DNA from: Streptomyces sp. NBC_01283 | GTDB taxonomy: Bacteria > Actinomycetota > Actinomycetes > Streptomycetales > Streptomycetaceae | Reading direction: 5' to 3' | Length of the DNA stretch: 64,000 bases | NCBI RefSeq assembly: GCF_041435335.1 | Contig: NZ_CP108430.1 | Coordinates: 1,302,001-1,366,000 of the forward strand | Shown here: positions 42,765 to 52,001 of the stretch, in pieces | Numbering within the stretch: position 1 is the first letter of the stretch | Layout of the letters: each line of letters starts with the position of its first letter | Notes under the pieces: model-generated | Seen by the model: the letters and a program-made list of their open reading frames with translations, nothing else | The model's database searches: none | Told to the model about the DNA's origin: nothing | Made by a program: the position numbers and the translations under genes

Positions 42765-43558
42765 GGAATGCGTGCGACGGCGCCCCAGCCCGCCCGCTCG
42801 GTGGTGCGGTCCGTGGTGGAGTCGGGTCGCCAGTTGGGCCAGGAGACGAAGCCGGGTTCGACGAGCTCAAGGCCCTCGAAGAAGGCGACCGTCACCTCCG
42901 GCTCGCGGAAGATGTAGGGAATCGCGCCGGAGTTGTTGTACTCCTCCTGGACCTTGCGGTGTTCCTCGTCCGACGCGGTGGAGTGGCTCAGGGCGAGATG
43001 ACTCCCCGAGGGGAGCTTCTCCACCAGGCGGCGTACGAGGGACAGGGCGTCGTCCCAGTCGACGATGTGACCGAGGACGTCGTTGATCACCAGGGCGACA
43101 GGCCGGGTCAGGTCGAGGGTCTCGGCCGCTCCCCGCAGGACGGCTTCGGTGTCGCGCATGTCCGCGAGCACATAGGCGGTGGCGCCCTCGGGGGTGCTCG
43201 TACGCATCGCGTGCACGTGCAGCAGGACGAGCGGGTCGTGGTCCACGTAGACCACCCGGGATTCGGGGGCGATGCGCTGGGCGACCTCGTGGGTGTTGTT
43301 GGCGGTCGGTAACCCCGCACCCAGGTCGAGGAACTGCCGGATCTTCGCCTCCCGTGCCAGGTGGCTGACGGTGCGCCGCAGGAAGTCCCGGGACTCCCGG
43401 GCGAACTGCTCGATCAGCGGGTACTTGTCGCGGTAGGCGTCACCGGCCTGCTGGTCGGCCGGGAAGTTGTCCTTGCCGCCGAGCCAGTAGTTCCAGACAC
43501 GCGCGCTGTGCGCCACGGACGTGTCTATCTCCGGGGGCAGTTTGGTCGGTTCGGTCAC
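42761..43558 (-). CDS. DUF574/SAV2177 family SAM-dependent methyltransferase
   Basis: 265-aa member of a family abundant in Streptomyces. Marks: VAHSARVWNYWLGGKDNFP at the N-terminus, SAM loop FLDLGAGLPTANN (77-89), VVYVDHDPLVL and LVINDVLGHI. The reaction and substrate are unknown; several relatives sit in operons with XRE/DUF5753 regulators, as here. Leu83 is encoded by TTA (43310-43312), so translation may need the bldA tRNA and be delayed to development. Overlaps its upstream (XRE) and downstream (PucR-like) neighbours by 4 nt each. Confidence 0.88.
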   Translation of the reverse strand: MTEPTKLPPEIDTSVAHSARVWNYWLGGKDNFPADQQAGDAYRDKYPLIEQFARESRDFLRRTVSHLAREAKIRQFLDLGAGLPTANNTHEVAQRIAPESRVVYVDHDPLVLLHVHAMRTSTPEGATAYVLADMRDTEAVLRGAAETLDLTRPVALVINDVLGHIVDWDDALSLVRRLVEKLPSGSHLALSHSTASDEEHRKVQEEYNNSGAIPYIFREPEVTVAFFEGLELVEPGFVSWPNWRPDSTTDRTTERAGWGAVARIP

Positions 43559-44400
43559 GCCAGTTCCTCTTTCGACTCGTGGGGGTGGGGTGCGGCGGTG
43601 CAGGAGTAGTCAAGGAGCATGAGATAGGCCGTCACGGTCTCGTGCGCGTCGCAGACGTCGGCCGTGCCGGGCAGGCCGCCCTCCCGGACGACGTGGTCGG
43701 AGATCTCCGGCACCTCGACCCGGTACACGGTCAGCGGCGGACTGCCGGTCATGGCGTGCGCCGGTCCGTCCAACGGGTGGATCTGCAGGGTCACTTCGGG
43801 CCGGTCGGCGGCTGATCTGAGCGACCGCACCTGCCCGGCCATGACCTCCGCGCTCCCTACCCGCGTGCGCAGGGCCGCCGCCGACGTCAGGGCCCAGATG
43901 CGCGTCTGCTGGGTACGCAACCGCTCTTGACGTTCCATCAGGAACTCGGTCCGGCGGTCCTTGTCCGCGGGGGACAGGTCCGGGCGCAGGATGTCGTCGA
44001 CGGCACGGGAGTATGCCGGGGTGCGCAGCAGGGCGGGCACGAGTGCCGGGTGCCAGGTGCGGATGATGCTGGCGGCGGACTCCACGCTCATCAGGTCGAG
44101 CTGCCACGCGTCCATGACGGCGCGCCACGGGTGCCACCAGCCGGGGCGGTTGGCGGCCGCCAGCTTGCCGAGGAATTCCTCGGTCTCCGCCGCACTCGCC
44201 CCGTACACCGAAAGGAGCGTGGAAACCTGGCCCGCGTCCAGGGATGTCTGGGCCTGCTCGATACGGCGGACGGTCGCCGGATGGGCACCGAGGGCCTCGG
44301 CGGCCTGTCCGAAACTCAGCCCCGCGGACTCGCGCAGAGTCTTCAGCCGAGTGGCCAGAACCAGGTGCGCGACAGTCCTTCCGGATCGCTCACGAGCCAC
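43555..44400 (-). CDS. XRE-family regulator with DUF5753 domain
   Basis: 281-aa regulator. N-terminal helix-turn-helix LRESAGLSFGQAAEALGAHP at ~25-45, then the DUF5753 region beginning about residue 95 (DLMSVESAASIIRTWHPALV; VPALLRTPAYSRA). In Streptomyces such regulators usually accompany small DUF397 proteins; here the partner position is taken by a DUF574 methyltransferase. GTG 44400 has GGAGG 5 nt upstream and is preferred over GTG 44406. First gene of the three-gene operon, divergent from an HxlR gene. Confidence 0.88.
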   Translation of the reverse strand: MARERSGRTVAHLVLATRLKTLRESAGLSFGQAAEALGAHPATVRRIEQAQTSLDAGQVSTLLSVYGASAAETEEFLGKLAAANRPGWWHPWRAVMDAWQLDLMSVESAASIIRTWHPALVPALLRTPAYSRAVDDILRPDLSPADKDRRTEFLMERQERLRTQQTRIWALTSAAALRTRVGSAEVMAGQVRSLRSAADRPEVTLQIHPLDGPAHAMTGSPPLTVYRVEVPEISDHVVREGGLPGTADVCDAHETVTAYLMLLDYSCTAAPHPHESKEELA

Positions 44401-44500
44401 AAACACCTCCGCCCTTCCGGCACTTGCCGCAATCTATGGACAGTGCACACTCTGTACCTTGCAATCGCTGCGCACAACCCTTTGTATGTCCCTATTCCCT

Positions 44501-45004
44501 ATGGCGAAAGCCCAGGACCGGGCCGAGAGAAGGAATGATCAACTTTCCGTGAGAGCACGTAAGTTGAAATCAAAAACAGGGCACCCGGTTCACACGGAGC
44601 TGCCACCGATCGGCGAACGATACCTCCAGCAAATCCACGACCTTTTCCACTTATTGAATGGCGAATGGCATTGGGATGTCCTGGTGGCCCTGAATGACGG
44701 ACCACTGCGGTACACGGAATTGTTGAATACGGTTCGCGCGCAGACCCCCGTCAGCAACTGGCCCGGGAATGCCCACCAGTACCTCCAGGAGGGCATACTG
44801 AGCCGGACCCTGCAGCGTCTCACGCAGGGAGAACTCATCGAACGCGTACGGCCGGTGGGCCACCCGTACGCCACGACGTACCGCCTCGCCCCGCCGGCCC
44901 GGAAACTCTTGACGGCCATGGCACCCGCCGTCCAGTGGACCGAGGCGCATTCCGCGCTCGTGGTCCGTGTCCAGGGGCTGCGGCAGAGGATGCCCGAGGA
45001 ATAG
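44501..45004 (+). CDS. HxlR-type winged-helix regulator containing a TTA codon
   Basis: 167-aa regulator. The HxlR core is HLLNGEWHWDVLVALNDGPL RYTELL, then GILSRTLQRLTQGELIERV with the wing YATTYRLAPPARKLL. No redox Cys typical of HypR/YodB types is seen, so signal sensing differs. The 5' third is clearly less GC-rich than its neighbours and contains TTA at codon 51 (44651-44653), a likely bldA control point. Start uncertain: ATG 44486 or 44501, no RBS for either. Divergent from the XRE-DUF574-PucR operon. Confidence 0.78.
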   Translation: MAKAQDRAERRNDQLSVRARKLKSKTGHPVHTELPPIGERYLQQIHDLFHLLNGEWHWDVLVALNDGPLRYTELLNTVRAQTPVSNWPGNAHQYLQEGILSRTLQRLTQGELIERVRPVGHPYATTYRLAPPARKLLTAMAPAVQWTEAHSALVVRVQGLRQRMPEE

Positions 45005-45097
45005 CCGCCCCCGCCCCCCGCGGCGACCAAAATCACTTTGCCCGCACCCCGAACCTCGCGGATCATGGAGAGCACAGCGCAGGCGAAGGGATCTCGC

Positions 45098-46099
45098 GTG
45101 GAAACGACCCGGTTCTCCGTCCTCGACCGTTCCCGCACCCGCGAGGGGCACGACGGCCCCGAGGCGCTGCGCGACACCGTGCGCCTGGCCCAGGAGCTCG
45201 AAGGGCTCGGGTACCACCGCCTCTGGGTGTCGGAGCACCACGCGGTGCCGGGCGTCGCGGGCTCCGCGCCGACCGTGCTCGCCGCGGCGGTCGCCGCCGC
45301 GACGCGCACCATCCGGGTCGGCACCGGCGGCGTGATGCTGCCCAACCACCAACCCCTCGTCGTCGCCGAGCAGTTCGGGGTCCTCGAAGCGCTCTTCCCC
45401 GGACGCGTCGACATGGGGCTCGGCCGCTCGGTGGGGTTCACCGACGGGGTGCGCAAGGCCCTGGGCCGGGACAAGCACGACGCCGAGGACTTCGCGGCGC
45501 AGCTCACCGAGCTCCTCGGCTGGTTCCGCGGCACCTCGGACACCGGAGCGCACGCCCGCCCCAGCGAGGGCATGACCGTCCCGCCGTTCGTCCTGGCCAT
45601 CGGCGAGGGCGCCACCATCGCGGCACGGGCCGGGCTTCCCATGGTCATCGGCGACATCAGGAGCCGCGACAAGATGCTCCGCGGCATCGAGCACTACCGC
45701 GCCTCCTTCCGCCCCTCGGAGTGGTCGAGCGAGCCGTACGTGGTCGTCTCGGGCACGATCGCCGTCGCCGGGACCCCCGAGGAGGCCCGCCGCCTGCTGA
45801 TACCGGAAGCCTGGTCGATGGCGTACTCACGCACCCACGGCACCTTCCCGCCCCTGCCGCCCGCCGAGCGCGTCGAGTCACCGGCGATGACGATGACCGA
45901 GAAGGAGCGCGGCTTCTACGAATCCGGTCTCGCCGGCCACATCCACGGCACGGAGGAACAGGTGGCCGACGAGCTTGAAACGCTGATCAAGGAGAGCGGC
46001 GCACAAGAAGTGCTGGTCACGACCAGTACGTACGACCGCGAAGGCCTCCTCGACTCCTTCCGGCGCCTGGCCCGGGTCGCGGGTCTGGCCGGGACCTAG
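45098..46099 (+). CDS. LLM-class (luciferase-like) flavin-dependent oxidoreductase
   Basis: 333-aa FMN-dependent monooxygenase-type protein. Marks: FSVLDRSRTREG at the N-terminus, GYHRLWVSEHHAVPGVAGSA near 45, the VGTGGVMLPNHQPLVVAEQF strand-loop and RVDMGLGRSVG. These match the MsnO8/YhbW-like subgroup. Substrate unknown. GTG 45098 is preferred with GAAGGG about 8 nt upstream; an ATG at 45065 is in frame. A TAGAAT box overlapping its stop (46097-46102) may serve the downstream UvrA-like gene. Confidence 0.88.
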   Translation: METTRFSVLDRSRTREGHDGPEALRDTVRLAQELEGLGYHRLWVSEHHAVPGVAGSAPTVLAAAVAAATRTIRVGTGGVMLPNHQPLVVAEQFGVLEALFPGRVDMGLGRSVGFTDGVRKALGRDKHDAEDFAAQLTELLGWFRGTSDTGAHARPSEGMTVPPFVLAIGEGATIAARAGLPMVIGDIRSRDKMLRGIEHYRASFRPSEWSSEPYVVVSGTIAVAGTPEEARRLLIPEAWSMAYSRTHGTFPPLPPAERVESPAMTMTEKERGFYESGLAGHIHGTEEQVADELETLIKESGAQEVLVTTSTYDREGLLDSFRRLARVAGLAGT

Positions 46100-46138
46100 A
46101 ATCGTGGGGTTTGCCCCCGAGCCGCGTACGGAGTCCCC

Positions 46139-48484
46139 ATGCACAGCCCCCACGATCCGTTCGTACGCGTCCGGGGTGCCCGCGAGCACAATCTCCGGGA
46201 CGTCGACGTGGACGTCCCGCGTGACGTCCTCGCGGTCTTCACCGGCGTCTCGGGATCGGGGAAGTCGTCCCTCGCCTTCGGGACGATCTACGCGGAGGCG
46301 CAGCGGCGCTACTTCGAGTCCGTCGCACCGTACGCCAGGCGGCTGATCCATCAGGTGGGGGCGCCGAAGGTCGGGGAGATCACCGGGCTGCCCCCGGCGG
46401 TCTCGCTCCAGCAGCGCCGCTCGGCGCCCACGTCGCGCTCCTCGGTGGGCACGGTCACGAACCTGTCGAACTCCCTGCGCATGCTGTTCTCCCGCGCCGG
46501 CACCTACCCCGAGGGCGCCGAGCGGCTCGACTCGGACGCCTTCTCACCGAACACGGCCGCCGGGGCCTGTCCCCGGTGCCACGGCCTCGGCCGGGTGCAC
46601 GGCACCACCGAGGAGCTCCTGGTCCCCGATCCGACCCTCTCCGTCCGCGAGGGCGCGATCGCGGCCTGGCCCGGTGCCTGGCAGGGCAAGAACCTCCGCG
46701 ACGTCCTGGACGCCCTCGGGTACGACGTCGACCGGCCCTGGCGCGAGCTGCCGCAGACGGACCGGGACTGGATCCTGTTCACGGACGAGCAGCCGGTGGT
46801 GACGGTGCACCCGGTGCGGGACGCGGACCGCATCCAACGCCCGTACCAGGGCACGTACATGAGCGCCCGGCGCTATGTGCTGAAGACGTTCTCGGACTCC
46901 AAGAGCCAGACGCTGCGCGCCAAGGCCGAGCGGTTCCTGGCGAGCGCCGACTGCCCGGCGTGCGGCGGCAGCAGGCTGCGCCCGGAGGCGATGGCGGTCA
47001 CGTTCGCGGGCCACACGATCGCCGACCTCGCCGCACTGCCCCTGTCGGAGCTGGCCAGGGCGCTGGAGAGCGGCACGGGCTCGGAGGCGGCCCGCGTCCT
47101 GTCCGACGACCTCCTGGCCCGCATCGCCACGATCACCGAACTCGGCCTCGGCTATCTGAGCCCGGACCGCGCCACGCCCACCCTCTCGACGGGCGAGCTG
47201 CAGCGGCTGCGCCTTGCGACCCAGTTGCGTTCCGGGCTCTTCGGTGTCGTGTACGTCCTGGACGAGCCGTCGGCCGGCCTGCACCCGGCGGACACGGAGT
47301 CCCTGCTCACCGTCCTGGACCGGCTCAAGGCCGCGGGGAACTCGGTCTTCGTCGTGGAGCACCATCTCGACGTCATGCGCCACGCGGACTGGCTCGTCGA
47401 CGTGGGTCCTGACGCGGGTGAGCACGGCGGGCAGGTGCTGCACAGCGGCCCGGTGGCGGATCTGGAGGCCGTCACGGAGTCCGCGACGGCCCGTTTCCTC
47501 TTCGGCCGTGAGACCGGCGGGCCGCGCGAGGTGCGCGTCCCGCGCGGCTGGCTGAAGGTCGGGCCCGTCACCCGGCACAACCTGCGCGACGTGACGGCCG
47601 AGTTCCCGCTCGGTGCCTTCACCGCCGTCACCGGCGTCTCCGGCTCGGGCAAGTCCACGCTCATCGGCGAGGTCACCGAGGAACTGGACGGCGTGGGGCG
47701 CCTGGTGTGCGTCGACCAGAAGCCGATCGGCCGCACGCCCCGCTCCAACCTGGCCACCTACACCGGCCTCTTCGACGTCGTGCGCAAGGTCTTCGCGGCC
47801 ACGGACGCGGCACGGAGCCGGGGTTACGGCGTCGGGCGTTTCTCGTTCAACGTCGCGGGCGGGCGGTGCGAGACCTGTCAGGGCGAGGGGTTCGTGAGCG
47901 TGGAGCTGCTCTTCCTGCCCAGTACGTACGCGCCGTGCCCCGACTGCGGGGGTGCGCGCTACAACCCCGAGACCCTCGAAGTGACCTACCAGGGACGGAA
48001 CATCGCGGAGGTGCTCGACCTGACGGTGGAGGCGGCGGCGGAGTTCTTCGCGGACACGCCGGCCGTGGCCCGCAGCCTGCGGACCCTCCTGGACGTGGGT
48101 CTGGGCTATCTGCGCCTCGGGCAGCCCGCGACGGAGCTGTCGGGCGGCGAGGCCCAGCGCATCAAGCTGGCCAGCGAGCTGCAGCGGGTCCGGCGCGGTC
48201 ACACGCTCTACCTCCTGGACGAGCCGACGACCGGTCTTCACCCGGCGGACGTCGAGGTCCTGATGCGCCAGTTGCACGGCCTGGTGGACGGGGGCCATTC
48301 GGTGGTGGTCGTCGAGCACGACATGGCGGTGGTGGCGGGCGCGGACTGGGTGATCGACCTGGGGCCGGGCGGCGGCGACGAGGGCGGACGTGTCGTCGCG
48401 TCGGGGCCGCCCGCGGTGGTGGCGGAGGCCGCGGGGAGCCGGACGGCGCCGTATCTGGCGCGGGCGACGACCGGCAGCCGGTGA
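46139..48484 (+). CDS. UvrA-like ABC ATPase, short form (UvrA2/DrrC type)
   Basis: 781-aa double ABC ATPase of the excinuclease UvrA family. First Walker A GVSGSGKSS is at ~36-44, the first signature LSTGELQRLR, second Walker A GVSGSGKST, zinc module CETCQGEG and CPDCGG, and second signature LSGGEAQRIK. Full UvrA is about 950-1000 aa; the shortage lies in the first ATPase lobe, where the UvrB-binding insertion is located, as in UvrA2 proteins and the drug-resistance protein DrrC. A role in tolerance of DNA-binding drugs rather than standard excision repair is plausible. Confidence 0.9.
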   Translation: MHSPHDPFVRVRGAREHNLRDVDVDVPRDVLAVFTGVSGSGKSSLAFGTIYAEAQRRYFESVAPYARRLIHQVGAPKVGEITGLPPAVSLQQRRSAPTSRSSVGTVTNLSNSLRMLFSRAGTYPEGAERLDSDAFSPNTAAGACPRCHGLGRVHGTTEELLVPDPTLSVREGAIAAWPGAWQGKNLRDVLDALGYDVDRPWRELPQTDRDWILFTDEQPVVTVHPVRDADRIQRPYQGTYMSARRYVLKTFSDSKSQTLRAKAERFLASADCPACGGSRLRPEAMAVTFAGHTIADLAALPLSELARALESGTGSEAARVLSDDLLARIATITELGLGYLSPDRATPTLSTGELQRLRLATQLRSGLFGVVYVLDEPSAGLHPADTESLLTVLDRLKAAGNSVFVVEHHLDVMRHADWLVDVGPDAGEHGGQVLHSGPVADLEAVTESATARFLFGRETGGPREVRVPRGWLKVGPVTRHNLRDVTAEFPLGAFTAVTGVSGSGKSTLIGEVTEELDGVGRLVCVDQKPIGRTPRSNLATYTGLFDVVRKVFAATDAARSRGYGVGRFSFNVAGGRCETCQGEGFVSVELLFLPSTYAPCPDCGGARYNPETLEVTYQGRNIAEVLDLTVEAAAEFFADTPAVARSLRTLLDVGLGYLRLGQPATELSGGEAQRIKLASELQRVRRGHTLYLLDEPTTGLHPADVEVLMRQLHGLVDGGHSVVVVEHDMAVVAGADWVIDLGPGGGDEGGRVVASGPPAVVAEAAGSRTAPYLARATTGSR

Positions 48485-48504
48485 GGTTGGTCCGCACCAA
48501 CTCC

Positions 48505-48533
48505 TTGACTGCGCACCGGAGTCTGCCTTAAAT
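48505..48533 (+). promoter_or_regulatory. Candidate promoter of the GH16 gene
   Basis: TTGACT (48505-48510), 17-nt spacer, TTAAAT (48528-48533), about 147 nt upstream of the GH16 start. It lies in an unusually AT-rich patch for this genome. The remaining leader shows no other recognised element. Confidence 0.45.
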
Positions 48534-48679
48534 CAAGTACTGAACAAAGCGTCGGGGTTGATCGCCCGCCGCGTTCAGTTCTCGACACCGAGTTGTCATG
48601 CGCATGTCTCCTTGCCTGGCGCCTCCCTCTACCCGCCAGCACCCCCCACTCCCTCGCCACCCCCACGTGAAGCGATGTG

Positions 48680-49549
48680 ATGACAGTGCACACCTCTTGG
48701 CGCCGCCGTGCGGCGCTCTCCACGGCCGCCCTGGCCTGCTGTGCCACGGCCCTGGCCGGACTGCCCGCCGGAGCGTCGGCGGCCCCCTCCCCCACCGGTT
48801 CCGCCGCGGCCGCCACCTTCACCGACGACTTCAACGGGCCCGCCGGCTCGGCGGTCGACGGCGGCAAGTGGCAGGTCGAGACCGGCGACAACGTCAACAA
48901 CCACGAGCGGCAGTACTACACCTCGGGCAACAAGAACGCCGCCCTCGACGGCCAGGGCAACCTGGTCATCACCGCCCGCAAGGAGAACCCCGCCAACTAC
49001 CAGTGCTGGTACGGGCGTTGCGAGTACACCTCGGCCCGGCTCAACACCTCCGGCAAGTTCACGCAGACGTACGGCCATGTCGAGGCCAGGATGAAGATCC
49101 CGCGGGGGCAGGGCATCTGGCCCGCGTTCTGGATGCTCGGCGCCGACATCGGCAGCGTGGGCTGGCCCCAGAGCGGCGAGATCGACGTCATGGAGAACGT
49201 CGGCTTCGAACCGGGGACCGTCCACGGCACCCTGCACGGGCCCGGCTACTCGGGCTCGGGTGGCGTCGGCGCGGGTTACACGCTGCCCGGCGGCGAGGCG
49301 TTCGCGGACAAGTTCCACACCTTCGCTGTGGACTGGTCACCGAACAAGGTCACATGGTCCGTGGACGGCAACGTCTACCAGACCCGCACCCCGGCCGACG
49401 TCAGCGGCAAGCAGTGGGTCTTCGACAAGCCCTTCTTCCTGATCCTCAACCTCGCCGTCGGCGGCTACTGGCCCGGCGACCCGGACGGCAGCACGAGCTT
49501 CCCCCAGCAGCTCGTCGTCGACTACGTCCACGTGACCACCAACACCTAG
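48680..49549 (+). CDS. Secreted glycoside hydrolase family 16 (beta-glucanase)
   Basis: 289-aa exported endo-beta-glucanase. The signal peptide spans residues ~8-35 (RRR, hydrophobic core, ASA). The GH16 catalytic motif E-x-D-x-x-E is in SGEIDVMENVG (E167, D169, E172). Other marks: TYGHVEARMKIPRGQGIWPAFWML and HTFAVDWSPNKVTWSVDG. No carbohydrate-binding module follows. It likely hydrolyses beta-1,3 or mixed-linkage glucans (laminarinase-like). ATG 48680 immediately follows an alternative GTG 48677. Confidence 0.93.
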   Translation: MTVHTSWRRRAALSTAALACCATALAGLPAGASAAPSPTGSAAAATFTDDFNGPAGSAVDGGKWQVETGDNVNNHERQYYTSGNKNAALDGQGNLVITARKENPANYQCWYGRCEYTSARLNTSGKFTQTYGHVEARMKIPRGQGIWPAFWMLGADIGSVGWPQSGEIDVMENVGFEPGTVHGTLHGPGYSGSGGVGAGYTLPGGEAFADKFHTFAVDWSPNKVTWSVDGNVYQTRTPADVSGKQWVFDKPFFLILNLAVGGYWPGDPDGSTSFPQQLVVDYVHVTTNT

Positions 49550-49559
49550 GCAGCGCACG

Positions 49560-51065
49560 CTAGTTGAGCCGCGCCAGCAGGTGCGCGGCCTCGCGGGTCG
49601 CCGGATACAGGTCCAGGTAGAGCCCGTAGAGCCGGTCATAGACGGTCGAGGTGGTGGCGTCCGGAGCCACCACCTCGACCGTCGGATTCCAGTGCGCGAT
49701 GTCGCCGGGCCCGGCGAGCCCGGCGCCGACCGCCGCGAGGAAGGCGTCGCCGTAGGCGGCTCCGACGGTGTGGCGCGGCAGGTGCTGCTCGCGTCCGGTC
49801 ACGTCGGAGACGATCCGGGTCCACAGCGCACGGGCGCCACCACCGACCGCGACCAGGCGCTCGGCGGTGGCGCCCGCCTCCGTCATGGCGGCGAGGTTGT
49901 GCCGGACGCCGTACGCCGTGGCCTCCAGGGCGGCCCGGTAGAGGTGGCCGCGGCCGTGCCGCAGCGTCAGGCCGTGCACGAGGCCCCGCGCGTCGGGGTC
50001 GAAGAGCGGGGTGCGCTCCCCCGCAAAGTACGGCAGCATCAGCAGCCCCTCGGCGCCGGGCGGCAACTCCCCTGCTTCCGCTGTCAGTTGCTCGTACGAG
50101 CTGCCGGTGAGGTCACGCAGCCAGCCGGTGACCGCCCCCGACGTCGCCATCCCTGCGGCCAGGCAGTACGTGCCGGGGAACGCGCCCGCCGTGCCCCACA
50201 GGTGCGGGCTGGTCAGCGGCTCCGCCAGGATGCCGACCAGGAACATCGTCGTGCCGTACATGAGCATGAGATCGCCGGGAGCGGCGACACCGACACCGGC
50301 CGCTTCCGCCCAGGCGTCGACCGTGCCCGCGACGACGGGGGTGCCCGCGGGAAGGCCGGTGAGGGCCTCGGCCCGCGGAGTCACGGCGCCGACGACATCG
50401 GACGGCCAGACCAGCTCGGGCCATTCGAGACCCGGGGCGATCTCCTCGCAGCGCTCGCCGATCCACTCCCGGGCGGCCAAGTCGTACAGCGGGGTGCACT
50501 GGCTCGCCGAGTGGTGGTCGAGGACGTACCGGCCGGTGAGGCGGCGCACGAGGTACGAACTCGCCATGTACCAGCGGCGGGTGAGCCCATAGGCCACCGG
50601 TTCCTGGCTCCGCAGCCAGCCCAGCTTCGGGCCGATCGCCTGGCTGGTCAGGGGCGAGCCGCAGCGGCGGATGATCTCGTCGGGGCCGTAGCGCTCGTTC
50701 TGCTCGGCGATCTCGGCGCCGGCCCGGGTGTCGACGCCGTACAGGATGGCGGGGCGGACCGGCGTGTCCTTCTCGTCGACAGGGAGCAGGCAGGGTCCGA
50801 TGCCGCTGACGCCGACCGCGGCGAGCGACTCGCCCGCGGGCATACCGGCCAGCAACTCCCGTGCCAGAGAACGAAATTCGGCCCACCACACGCCATCCGC
50901 GTCGTGCTCGAACCAGCCGGGGTGCGGGGTGGACGTCGTGTGCTCGCGCTGCGCCTGGGCGACGAGCGTGCCGTCGGGGCGGACGAGGGCACCCTTGGAG
51001 GAGGACGTCCCGATATCGACGCCGAGCAGTAAGCCGGTGCGTGACGGCTCGGTGGCGGAGGTCAC
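49560..51065 (-). CDS. FGGY-family carbohydrate kinase (xylulokinase-like)
   Basis: 501-aa ATP-dependent sugar kinase. N-terminal phosphate loop GVDIGTSSSKGALV; the central YMASSYLVRRLTGRYVLDHH; AGTVDAWAEAAGVGV and the adenosine-site VAVGGGARALWTRI follow the FGGY order. Xylulose is the default guess; other ketoses or polyols are possible. Leu12 is encoded by TTA (51030-51032), so expression may depend on bldA. GTG 51065 lies 2 nt after the SDR stop, making an SDR-kinase operon that could oxidise and phosphorylate one polyol. Confidence 0.88.
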   Translation of the reverse strand: MTSATEPSRTGLLLGVDIGTSSSKGALVRPDGTLVAQAQREHTTSTPHPGWFEHDADGVWWAEFRSLARELLAGMPAGESLAAVGVSGIGPCLLPVDEKDTPVRPAILYGVDTRAGAEIAEQNERYGPDEIIRRCGSPLTSQAIGPKLGWLRSQEPVAYGLTRRWYMASSYLVRRLTGRYVLDHHSASQCTPLYDLAAREWIGERCEEIAPGLEWPELVWPSDVVGAVTPRAEALTGLPAGTPVVAGTVDAWAEAAGVGVAAPGDLMLMYGTTMFLVGILAEPLTSPHLWGTAGAFPGTYCLAAGMATSGAVTGWLRDLTGSSYEQLTAEAGELPPGAEGLLMLPYFAGERTPLFDPDARGLVHGLTLRHGRGHLYRAALEATAYGVRHNLAAMTEAGATAERLVAVGGGARALWTRIVSDVTGREQHLPRHTVGAAYGDAFLAAVGAGLAGPGDIAHWNPTVEVVAPDATTSTVYDRLYGLYLDLYPATREAAHLLARLN

Positions 51066-51067
51066 GG

Positions 51068-51862
51068 CTACGGGACGATCGCGTCGACGTAGCCGCCGTC
51101 GACCCGCACGGCGCCGCCCGTCGTGGCCGAGGCGAGCGGCGAGCTGAGATAGACGACCATGTTCGCGATCTCCTCCGGCTCGATGAGCCGCTGGATGAGG
51201 GACTGCGGGCGGTGCTTGACCATGAACTCGCGCTGCGCCTCGTCCCAGGGCAGTGCGGAGTCGACCAGCTCGTACACGAAGTCCTCCACTCCGCCGGTGT
51301 GGGTCGGGCCCGCGATCACGGAGTTGACGGTCACGCCCGAACCGGCGGCCTCCTTCGCGAAGCCTCGGGAGACCGCGAGGAGCGCGGTCTTCGAGGTGCC
51401 GTAGTGGATCATCTCGGCGGGGGTGACGATCGCCGAGTCGCTGGCGATGTTCTGGATCCGCCCCCAGGAGCGGTCCTTCATCCCGGGCAGGTAGTGCCGG
51501 ATCATGCGGACGGCGGTCAGTACGTTGACCTCGAAGTAGCGGCGCCATTCGTCGTCGCTGATGTCGAGCGCCGGCTCCGCGCCGAAGATGCCCAGGTTGT
51601 TGACGAGGATGTCCGCCCGGGGAACGGCCGCGAAGACCTGTGCGGCGCCCTCGTCGGTGGAGATGTCACCGGGAGACGCGATGAACTCGGCGCCGCCGTG
51701 CTCCTCCTTCAGCCGTTCGACGGCCTTGTCGACAGAGGCGGCGGACCGTCCGTTGACGGCGACCCGGGCCCCCGCCTTGGCCAGGCCGACCGCGATGGCC
51801 GCCCCGATTCCCTGGGTCGATCCGGTGACGAGGGCGGTCTTGCCGGAGAGATCGACGAGCAT
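51068..51862 (-). CDS. Short-chain dehydrogenase/reductase
   Basis: 264-aa NAD(P)-dependent oxidoreductase. Cofactor motif TGSTQGIGAAIA (TGxxxGIG) is at ~13-24. NNLG is at ~90, catalytic Ser in NIASDSAI, and the Tyr-x3-Lys pair in MIHYGTSKTALL. The acidic/basic selector after strand 2 is NGRSAASVD, suggesting NADP use. CAGGAGG lies about 8 nt upstream of ATG 51862. It is 2 nt upstream of the FGGY kinase, probably the same catabolic step pair. Confidence 0.9.
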   Translation of the reverse strand: MLVDLSGKTALVTGSTQGIGAAIAVGLAKAGARVAVNGRSAASVDKAVERLKEEHGGAEFIASPGDISTDEGAAQVFAAVPRADILVNNLGIFGAEPALDISDDEWRRYFEVNVLTAVRMIRHYLPGMKDRSWGRIQNIASDSAIVTPAEMIHYGTSKTALLAVSRGFAKEAAGSGVTVNSVIAGPTHTGGVEDFVYELVDSALPWDEAQREFMVKHRPQSLIQRLIEPEEIANMVVYLSSPLASATTGGAVRVDGGYVDAIVP

Positions 51863-52001
51863 GCTGCGTACCTCCTGCTGTGGTGTGACGGGGCGGGACT
51901 CCGTGCGCGGGCCCGCCTTGCCCCCGGTCCAGTAGATCATTCCGGGGGCGGGGGCGGCTGCGAACGCGAGTGCGGAACGCGACGGCGGATCCGGTGTCCG
52001 C

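Noticed and set aside
44400..44501. Sigma-type promoters between the XRE and HxlR genes
   Set aside because: TTGCAA and TACAGA-like elements exist, but no pair has acceptable spacing, so none is annotated.
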